Below are positions 1 to 11,000 of a stretch of 64,000 nucleotides of DNA, piece after piece. Each line of letters starts with the position of its first letter. Position 1 is the first letter of the stretch. The notes below the pieces were generated by a model. That model made no database searches. It saw only the letters and a program-made list of their open reading frames with translations, and was not told the origin of the DNA. The DNA is from Phycisphaerae bacterium (GTDB taxonomy: Bacteria > Planctomycetota > Phycisphaerae > SM23-33), in the NCBI GenBank assembly GCA_018335035.1, contig JAGXKT010000002.1, forward strand, positions 62,001-126,000, in the 5' to 3' direction. Position numbers and translations under genes: made by a program.

Positions 1-129
1 CCGGCGACCGTGACGCTGGAAGCGCCCATGCGCGACGCCGTCGGCAAGCGGCGGGTTCGGACGATTACCCTTGCGCCCGGCTCAGGCGCGGTGCTGATCC
101 GACCGGACCGGGACGAGGCGGGCCCATAG
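1..129 (+). CDS. C-terminal fragment of an unidentified protein truncated by the window start (…RTITLAPGSGAVLIRPDRDEAGP*)
   Basis: Frame 1 is open from base 1 to a TAG at 127-129; no family recognised. Confidence 0.45.
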   Translation, partial: PATVTLEAPMRDAVGKRRVRTITLAPGSGAVLIRPDRDEAGP

Positions 130-140
130 GCCCCCGGCGC

Positions 141-323
141 TCAGGCGACCGCGTGGACGTGGAACAGGGCCCCGCATCGCCCGGGCGCGTCGTCATGATC
201 GGCCAGACGCTGACGCAGATGGCGGACGGAATCGAGTTGCGCGTCACGCTGCCGAGCCAACGTTTGGTCGCTGGGCCTGTCCAGTTGGACTGCCATGCCG
301 CTGGATGTGTGGTAGGTTGTCAT
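141..323 (-). CDS. Possible 60-aa small protein (MTTYHTSSGMAVQLDRPSDQTLARQRDAQL…)
   Basis: ATG at 323 inside the 141..626 minus ORF; fills an otherwise empty gap; weak RBS and no family. Confidence 0.3.
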   Translation of the reverse strand: MTTYHTSSGMAVQLDRPSDQTLARQRDAQLDSVRHLRQRLADHDDAPGRCGALFHVHAVA

Positions 324-616
324 CGTGTTCACTCGCTTGATGTGGGACCTTGTCAGTGGTGGGGTCCGGTAAGCCGCATCGCCGCGTCTATAGTGTGTAT
401 CGTTCTTCCCGCCGTTCGGCCTTGAGCCCGTTTGCCCCGGCTCGCTGAGGGCCGCTGAGGGCTCGCCCGGCTCGGTCGCGGCATGTTGGCGCCGGGGCGC
501 TGTCGGGGGCATCGCCGCGGGGCTCTGCCCGCCGCGAAAGGTCGTGCTTGCGACCGCGAGCGGTGTTTTCCGCCGGCGTGCTTGCTCCGGCTGGGGCGAC
601 ATGGTTGAATATCCCC

Positions 617-1237
617 GTGAAGGCACGCCTTCGGAAGGACATGCAGCGGATGCTGGCCGGGATGCCGGCTGACGTGGCCGCCGCCAAGAGCCGCACCGCC
701 TGCCGCAACCTGATCGAGCTTGACGCGTTTGACCGCGCCGAGGTCATCATGGTGTACCTGCACATCCCGGACGAGGTCGATACGACGGACGTGGTTCTGG
801 CGGCCTGGCAACACGACAAACGCGTGGTGGTTCCCGCCGTCGATTGGCAGCGCCGCCGGATGCAGCCGGTGGCGTTGCATTCTCTGGCCGAGGAACACCT
901 GCACGAGGATGCCTACGGGCTTCGGACCCCGGCCGGTGCGACGCCGGTCGCACCCGCCAGCGTCGACCTGATCGTCGTGCCGGCGCTGGCGTACGACAGG
1001 CGGGGCAACCGCCTCGGGCGCGGAGCCGGGTTTTACGATCGCTTCCTCGCCTGCACGGACGTGCGCGCCGTCGCCTGCGGGCTGGCCTTCGCCGAGCAGG
1101 TCGTCGCGAGCGTGCCGATTCGCGCGAACGACTGGCCGGTGGACATACTCGTGACGGATACGGACGTGTGGACGGTTCCGTCACCCGGACGCCGCGCCGT
1201 TGCGGGCGCACCCCACCCCGTGGAGAAGGACGCATGA
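617..1237 (+). CDS. 5-formyltetrahydrofolate cyclo-ligase family protein
   Basis: RxxLGRGAGFYDRFL-type motif, IVVPALAYDRRGNRLGRGAGFYDRF, conserved N-terminal KxxLRxxM; GTG start at 617 inferred. Confidence 0.85.
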   Translation: MKARLRKDMQRMLAGMPADVAAAKSRTACRNLIELDAFDRAEVIMVYLHIPDEVDTTDVVLAAWQHDKRVVVPAVDWQRRRMQPVALHSLAEEHLHEDAYGLRTPAGATPVAPASVDLIVVPALAYDRRGNRLGRGAGFYDRFLACTDVRAVACGLAFAEQVVASVPIRANDWPVDILVTDTDVWTVPSPGRRAVAGAPHPVEKDA

Positions 1238-2316
1238 GACGCAGACAGCGAAGACGGTTGCTCTGGCTGACCGGCTTGGGCCTCGTAGCGGTGGCCGTGG
1301 TGTTGATCGTGACCGTCGTCGACGGTGACGACCCTCCGACCGAGGCCGATGACAACACCACCGAGAATACGGAGCCCAAGGAGCTGGCGCACGTCGACAG
1401 CGGTGGCAGACCGAACGGCCGGGATGATGGCGGCACGACGGAACCGGCGCCGACGCCGTCGCCGACGGTTCCGCCCGCTGATCCGCCGCTGGACGCCGCC
1501 AAGGCGCGCCGGTCCTTCGAGCAGGGCTTGGCGCTGGTCGAGCGTGAGCAGCTCGTCGCGGCGCGGACGCTGCTCTCGGCCGCCGTCTTCTCCGAGCACC
1601 TGTCCGACGATCAGGCCGACGAAGCACGCCGCGTGTTGTGGCGGCTGGCCCAGCAGACGATCTTTTCGCCCCGCGCGTATCGGGATGACCCCTACACGCT
1701 GATGCATCGGTTCGAGCGGGGCGATCGCCTCGCGGACAAGCGCGTCAACGGCAAGACCGTCCCGGGCATCGTCAATGGACAGGACCTGCGCGTCCCGTCG
1801 ACGGCGATTCTGATGGCCAACGGTGTCTCGGCCAAGGAGCTCCAGGCAGGCAAGAGCTACAAGCTCATCCGCGGTCCGTTCCACGTGACGGTTCACAAGG
1901 ACGCGTTCGTCATGGACGTGTTCCTGCAGCGTGCGGGCGAGGATTGGCCGCGGACGTTCATCCGGCGGCTGCCGGTCGGGCTGGGCAAGAACGGCTCGAC
2001 GCCGGTCGGCTCGTGGCTCGTCGACGACAAAAGCCGCCGGGCGACGTGGTACCCGCCGCCGGAGACGAAGCTGCCCAGCCCGATTCGCTATGGCCACCCG
2101 GAATACGCTTTCGGCCGCAAGGGGCTGTGGATCGGCATGAAGGGCATCGACGCCAACACGCGCACTCATGACGGCTATGGCATCCACAGCACGAATGATC
2201 CCGAGAGCATCGGGACGGAAAGCTCACTGGGGTGCATCCGACTGGCCGACGGTGGCATCGAGTTCGTTTACAATGTGCTCTACGAGGGCCACTCGACGGT
2301 CTACATTCGCCCCTAG
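1234..2316 (+). CDS. L,D-transpeptidase (YkuD) with N-terminal TM and LysM-like region
   Basis: ATG overlaps the upstream stop (ATGA); TM segment, low-complexity linker, GYGIHSTNDPESIGTESSLGCIRL active-site motif. Confidence 0.88.
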   Translation: MRRRQRRRLLWLTGLGLVAVAVVLIVTVVDGDDPPTEADDNTTENTEPKELAHVDSGGRPNGRDDGGTTEPAPTPSPTVPPADPPLDAAKARRSFEQGLALVEREQLVAARTLLSAAVFSEHLSDDQADEARRVLWRLAQQTIFSPRAYRDDPYTLMHRFERGDRLADKRVNGKTVPGIVNGQDLRVPSTAILMANGVSAKELQAGKSYKLIRGPFHVTVHKDAFVMDVFLQRAGEDWPRTFIRRLPVGLGKNGSTPVGSWLVDDKSRRATWYPPPETKLPSPIRYGHPEYAFGRKGLWIGMKGIDANTRTHDGYGIHSTNDPESIGTESSLGCIRLADGGIEFVYNVLYEGHSTVYIRP

Positions 2317-2455
2317 GCCGTCTGCCCCGCGTGAGGGCCTTGGGCGCGGCGACGTTCCCCCGGGGTTTCGTGTTTGGGATTCGTTGCCCAGCTTGACCGT
2401 CTGCACGTCCGAATGGGATACTTGAGCCCCCGCGCCGTCGGCCCGGTGGACCGAT

Positions 2456-5400
2456 ATGTTCGGATTCCTAAGCAAGGCGTTTGTTAAGCTCATCGGCGGG
2501 ACGCGCAACGAGCGGATCACGCGCGCCAAACTGAGCTACGTACGCGAGCGCATCAACCCGCTCGAGCGGGAGATGCGCGCGCTGAGCGACGAGCAGCTCC
2601 GCGCCAAGAGCGACGAGCTGCGCTCCCGCCGCGCCGGCGGCGAAAGCCGGGAGCGGATCAAGCCCGAGGCCTTCGCGCTGATCCGCGAGGCGTCGTGGCG
2701 CGCCCAGAAGCATCGCCATTTCGATGTGCAGCTCGTCGCCGGGTTGATCCTCGACGATGGTTGGATCGCCGAGGAGGCCACCGGTGAGGGCAAGACCATC
2801 GCGTGCTATCCTGCCGTCTACATGGCGGTGCTGGAGGGCATGCACGTCCACGTGGTTACGCCGAACGACTACTTGGTGAAGGTCGGCGCGGAGTTCGCCC
2901 GTCCGGTGTTCGACATGCTGGGCGTGACGGTGGGGTACATCACGTCGGACATGCCCTCGTTCGGCGACGGGGCCGAGCAGCGCCGCCGGGCCTACGCTTG
3001 CGACGTGACGTACGGCATGAACAGCGAGTTCGGCTTCGATTACCTTCGGGACAACATGAAGCTGTCCGTCGCCGACCAGGTCCAGGGCTCGCTGGACTTC
3101 GCCATCGTCGACGAGGTCGACAGCATCCTGATCGACGAGGCCCGCACGCCGCTGATCATCTCCGGCATGAGCCACGGCGAGACCGGGCGGTACAAACAGG
3201 CCGACGACGTCGCCCGCGAGGTCATCCGCCGCAATCGCCCGTGGGAGCAGGCCAACCAGCGGGTCGAGTCGCTCAAACGGCAGGTCAAGGCGCTGGAAGG
3301 CGAGTTGGACAAGGCCGGCAAGGGCGACGAGACGCGCCGCAAGGCGCGACAGCAACTCGACGAGACGCGGCGGAAGTTGGAGGACGCCGAGCGCGACCTC
3401 GCCGAGCGGACCAAGCTCTACGAGGTCGAGCTGGACCGCAAGTCCGTCCACATGACGCACGAGGGCATCGGCGTCGCTCAGGAAATCGCCGGCGTCGGCA
3501 GCTTCTACGTGGGCTCGAACATGGAGTGGCCTCACCTGATGGAACAAGCCCTGTGCGCCCGACTGGTGCGCGAGCGCGACAAGGATTACGTCGTCCAGGA
3601 CGGGCGTGTGGTGATCGTCGACGAGTTCACGGGGCGTCTTCTGGAAGGGCGCGAGTGGGCGGACGGGCTCCACCAAGCAATCGAAGCCAAGGAAAACGTT
3701 CCCATCAAGCAGGAGACGCAGACCGAGGGGACGATCACGTATCAGAACTTCTTCAAGCTCTACACGAAGCTCGCCGGCATGACGGGCACGGCGATGACCG
3801 AAGCGGCGGAATTCGCCAAGTTCTACAAGCTGGACTGCGTTTCGGTGCCGACCAACCGTCCCGTCAATCGCGTCGACCACGACGACCGCATTTACGGCGA
3901 AGTGGAGGGTAAGTACAAGGCGCTCGTCGAGGAGGTGAACCGGGTTTCCAAGCAGGGCCGGCCCGTGCTGGTCGGCACGACCAGTATCGATAAGTCCGAG
4001 AAGATCTCCACCATGCTCCAGCGGACGTACGGCCTCGAGCACGAGGTGCTCAACGGGCGGGTGGAGAACGCCACGCGCGAGAGCTTGATCGTCGCCAAGG
4101 CCGGCCAGCAGAGCCCGCTGAAGCAGGGCTCCGACCAGATGGTCGGCAACGTGACGATCGCGACGAACATGGCCGGGCGGGGCACGGACATCCGCCTCGG
4201 CGAGGGCGTGGTGTATTCCAAGTGTAAAGTGCCGTCGGACGAGCAGTTGCGCGACATGGGCCTGGAGCCGGACCCGCTGTACCCGGCCGGCGTGACGAAA
4301 TGCTGCATCCACTGTGAGCAGTATGACCCGTCCACGAATTGCGCCCACTGCTTTAAGCCGAAGCTGGATTCGGACTTTCCCACGCGGGGGCGGACGGCGT
4401 GCCGGCAGGAGGTGCCCTGCGGGCTGCACATTGTGGGTACGGAGCGTCATGAGGCGCGCCGCATCGACAATCAGCTCCGAGGCCGGGCGGGGCGCCAGGG
4501 CGATCCGGGCTCCAGCCGGTTCTTCGTGTCCATTCGCGACGATCTGATGGCGGTCTTCGCCGGTCCGTGGACGCTGAAGGTGCTCGGCTGGCTGGGGCTC
4601 CAGGGCGATCAGTCCATCGAGCACAAGCGCGTCAGCAAGGGCATCGAGCGCGCCCAGCGCAAGGTCGAGGAGCGCAACTTCGAGACGCGCAAGAACCTGC
4701 TGGAATACGACGAGGTCATGGACTACCAGCGCCGCGAGTACTACGCTCAGCGGCAGCAGGCGCTGGAGGGCCGCGGGCTGGAGCGGCTCGTGCTGGACTT
4801 CGTCCACACGTCGATCAGCGAAGCGGTCGCCACCTACCTCGGGGGCGACTACGCCAAGCGCTGTATGGCCGAGTGGGCCCGCCAGCAGCTTCAGGTGCCC
4901 GTCGAGCCGGAGCAGATCGACGCCGAGACGCTGGACGACCTCGACACCCTCGAGCGGGACCTCCGCGACCGAGCCAAGGATGAGGCCGCGACGACCATCT
5001 CGATCACCCTCGGCGAGTACATGGACGAGGACCTCGACCGCCGCGAGTGGGACCTCAAGGGGCTCAGCAGTTGGGCCATGAGCCGCTTCGGCGTGAACCT
5101 CTCGCAGAACAAGCTGCGGAACATGTCGCCGCCCGACGTGGAGGAGCAGCTCACCGCGGCCGCGCGCGAACGCATCGACGCGATCGACCTCGACCCGATC
5201 GGGACGTACCTCGCCGAGGGCTTCGCCGGCGACGCCCTGGCCGAGTGGGCCAGCGCGCGGTTCGAGATCGACGTGACGGCCGAGCACGTTTCCGGCGAGT
5301 CGCCGGACGTTGAGGCGTGGCTGATCGAGCGGGTGGACGCGGCCTACCGGCGGCGGGAGATCGAGTACCCGGTCGAGTATGCCATGGAGATGACGCTCGG

Positions 5401-6166
5401 CCAGGGCGGGCCCGACAACGTCTATGCCTTCAACAATCTGGCCGAATGGGCGAATCGCAAGTACGACGCGGACCTGAGCGGCGAATCGCTGCGGGCAATG
5501 GACGCCGGGGCGATCCGCCGGCACTTGGTGGAACTCAGCGAGGCGTGGCTGACCGGCGACCGACTGGATACCTGCATTCGCGACAGCGTCGGCGCGTCAC
5601 CGGATCCCGAGCCGGCCGCGCAGTTGGCCGCCGAGCGGTTCGATACGACGCTCGAACCGGACGACTTGGGCGACGACGTGTTCGCGGCGTTGCGGGAGGC
5701 CGGCCGGCGATTCCTGCGGCGCGAGATGACGGAGCTGGAGCGGTTCGTACTGCTCCAAATCCTCGACAGCTCGTGGAAGGACCACCTGCTGGCGATGGAC
5801 CATCTCAAGAGCGGCATCGGCCTTCGGAGCTACGCCGAGCAGGACCCGCGGGTGGCCTACAAGCGCGAGGGCTCGCGCCTGTTCACCGAAATGCTCGAAG
5901 GCGTCCGCGAGAAGGTCGCAGACACGATCTTCAAGGTCCGCCTGACGGCCGAGGCGCGGATGCAGAGCGTCTACCAGGTCTCCAACATGGTCCACGAGCA
6001 GCTCAGCGCGTACGACACGGTCACGCAGCAGATGGACCGCCAGCAGACCGGCGGGCCGACCAAGGCCTCCACCATCGTCCGCGAGCAGCCCAAGGTCGGG
6101 CGAAACGACCCGTGCCCGTGCGGCTCGGGCAAGAAGTACAAGAAATGCTGCGGGAAGAACGCATAG
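2456..6166 (+). CDS. secA: Preprotein translocase ATPase SecA, enlarged (1236 aa)
   Basis: TGEGKT Walker A, DEVDSILIDEARTPLIISG, GTDIRL, GTERHEARRIDNQLRGRAGRQGDPG, C-terminal SEC-C zinc motif [17 protein letters not shown]. Confidence 0.97.
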   Translation: MFGFLSKAFVKLIGGTRNERITRAKLSYVRERINPLEREMRALSDEQLRAKSDELRSRRAGGESRERIKPEAFALIREASWRAQKHRHFDVQLVAGLILDDGWIAEEATGEGKTIACYPAVYMAVLEGMHVHVVTPNDYLVKVGAEFARPVFDMLGVTVGYITSDMPSFGDGAEQRRRAYACDVTYGMNSEFGFDYLRDNMKLSVADQVQGSLDFAIVDEVDSILIDEARTPLIISGMSHGETGRYKQADDVAREVIRRNRPWEQANQRVESLKRQVKALEGELDKAGKGDETRRKARQQLDETRRKLEDAERDLAERTKLYEVELDRKSVHMTHEGIGVAQEIAGVGSFYVGSNMEWPHLMEQALCARLVRERDKDYVVQDGRVVIVDEFTGRLLEGREWADGLHQAIEAKENVPIKQETQTEGTITYQNFFKLYTKLAGMTGTAMTEAAEFAKFYKLDCVSVPTNRPVNRVDHDDRIYGEVEGKYKALVEEVNRVSKQGRPVLVGTTSIDKSEKISTMLQRTYGLEHEVLNGRVENATRESLIVAKAGQQSPLKQGSDQMVGNVTIATNMAGRGTDIRLGEGVVYSKCKVPSDEQLRDMGLEPDPLYPAGVTKCCIHCEQYDPSTNCAHCFKPKLDSDFPTRGRTACRQEVPCGLHIVGTERHEARRIDNQLRGRAGRQGDPGSSRFFVSIRDDLMAVFAGPWTLKVLGWLGLQGDQSIEHKRVSKGIERAQRKVEERNFETRKNLLEYDEVMDYQRREYYAQRQQALEGRGLERLVLDFVHTSISEAVATYLGGDYAKRCMAEWARQQLQVPVEPEQIDAETLDDLDTLERDLRDRAKDEAATTISITLGEYMDEDLDRREWDLKGLSSWAMSRFGVNLSQNKLRNMSPPDVEEQLTAAARERIDAIDLDPIGTYLAEGFAGDALAEWASARFEIDVTAEHVSGESPDVEAWLIERVDAAYRRREIEYPVEYAMEMTLGQGGPDNVYAFNNLAEWANRKYDADLSGESLRAMDAGAIRRHLVELSEAWLTGDRLDTCIRDSVGASPDPEPAAQLAAERFDTTLEPDDLGDDVFAALREAGRRFLRREMTELERFVLLQILDSSWKDHLLAMDHLKSGIGLRSYAEQDPRVAYKREGSRLFTEMLEGVREKVADTIFKVRLTAEARMQSVYQVSNMVHEQLSAYDTVTQQMDRQQTGGPTKASTIVREQPKVGRNDPCPCGSGKKYKKCCGKNA

Positions 6167-6254
6167 CTTTCGGCGATCAGCGGTCCCGTTGCTTTGCCGG
6201 CAGCCAACGAGCCGAAAGCTGCATGCGGACAGTTGACCGCTGAAGGACGCTACC

Positions 6255-6485
6255 ATGGCGCGCGATCGAATTGGTGACAGGTACGGCAAGCGACAGAAAA
6301 AGCGGAAACTCGGCGACCTCGCCCGCGGCGCGCGGAGCATCGACGATATCGAGGCCGAGGAGGAACTGCTCGAGAAGACCGACAAGGTCGACCCCCTCCA
6401 GGCGGACACCGCGCCCGGCCGAAACGACCCCTGCCCGTGCGGCTCGGGAAAGAAGTACAAGAAATGTTGTGGAACAGACGGCTAG
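6255..6485 (+). CDS. 76-aa SEC-C motif protein
   Basis: Basic N-terminus plus terminal [19 protein letters not shown], nearly identical to the SecA tail just upstream. Confidence 0.85.
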   Translation: MARDRIGDRYGKRQKKRKLGDLARGARSIDDIEAEEELLEKTDKVDPLQADTAPGRNDPCPCGSGKKYKKCCGTDG

Positions 6486-6585
6486 CGGACGGCGATTGCT
6501 CTGAGCTGGCGCCGGCTGGGCAGTTCCATCGCCGCGCGCGGCTCGCGCCTATAATGGGGCAATTGATCGAACAGGGAGAGCAACC

Positions 6586-7167
6586 ATGGCCTTCACACTG
6601 CAGATTGGCGAGACGGCGCCGGACTTCCAACTACCGGGCGTGGACGGAAAGACGTATTCGCTGGCGGACTTCGCCGACGCGAAGCTGCTGGTGGTCGTGT
6701 TCACGTGCAATCACTGCCCGTTCGTGGTCGGCTCGGAGGATCGCATGATCGAGTTGCACAGCGACTATGCCGACAAGGGCGTGGCGATGGTCGGCATCAA
6801 CGCCAACGAGACGGACAACCATCCGACCGACGACTTCGACCACATGGTCGCACGGGCCCGCGAGAAGGGCTTCCCCTGGCCGTACCTGCGCGACGAGAGC
6901 CAGGACGTCGCCCGTGCGTACGGGGCGCTGCGGACACCGCACTACTTCGTCTTCGATGCGGAGCGCACGCTCCGCTACACGGGGCGGATGGACGACAACC
7001 CCCGCGAGCCGGGCAAGGAGACCACCCGCGAACTGCGCGACGCGCTGGACGCGCTGCTGACGCACGAGGCGCCGCCCGTCGCCGCGACGAACCCCATCGG
7101 CTGCAACGTCAAGTGGAAGGGTCAGGACGAGCACTGGATGCCCCCGGAGGCGTGCGACTTGGCCTGA
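6586..7167 (+). CDS. Thioredoxin-fold redoxin (AhpC/TSA-like) family protein
   Basis: [41 protein letters not shown]. Confidence 0.88.
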   Translation: MAFTLQIGETAPDFQLPGVDGKTYSLADFADAKLLVVVFTCNHCPFVVGSEDRMIELHSDYADKGVAMVGINANETDNHPTDDFDHMVARAREKGFPWPYLRDESQDVARAYGALRTPHYFVFDAERTLRYTGRMDDNPREPGKETTRELRDALDALLTHEAPPVAATNPIGCNVKWKGQDEHWMPPEACDLA

Positions 7168-7242
7168 AAACCTTCGGGGGCACCTCGGCTTTCGGGGCGC
7201 CGCACGGCACATCGCGGCATCAAAAGCCGTTGCACGCGCGGT

Positions 7243-7262
7243 CGGCATTGTGGACAATGCCG
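7243..7262. promoter_or_regulatory. Perfect palindrome CGGCATTGT-GG-ACAATGCCG upstream of nifJ (operator candidate)
   Basis: 9-bp arms and a 2-nt centre in the intergenic gap between redoxin and nifJ. Confidence 0.5.
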
Positions 7263-7373
7263 GGTTCCTGGCGCTGCGCGCGGAGGCGGGAGACACGGTG
7301 GAGCCCGGCCGCCGGCGCCTGGTCCGTAAGCCCCGACGATCCGGCGTTTTCCGCAAACGGAAGGAAGCGACTC

Positions 7374-10934
<3,561 letters not shown>

Positions 10935-10965
10935 GATCGGCCGGTTGTCGCGCGACCGCTTTGAC

Positions 10966-10994
10966 AAGCCCCCGGACGAGGTCCGGGGGCTTTT
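10966..10994 (+). terminator. Rho-independent terminator after nifJ
   Basis: GCCCCCGGAC-gag-GTCCGGGGGC stem (10 bp) followed by TTTT. Confidence 0.85.
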
Positions 10995-11000
10995 CGCGCG

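Noticed and set aside
2468-5524. 1018-aa ORF antisense to secA
   Set aside because: No recognisable domain; high-GC mirror ORF fully inside a certain secA on the other strand.
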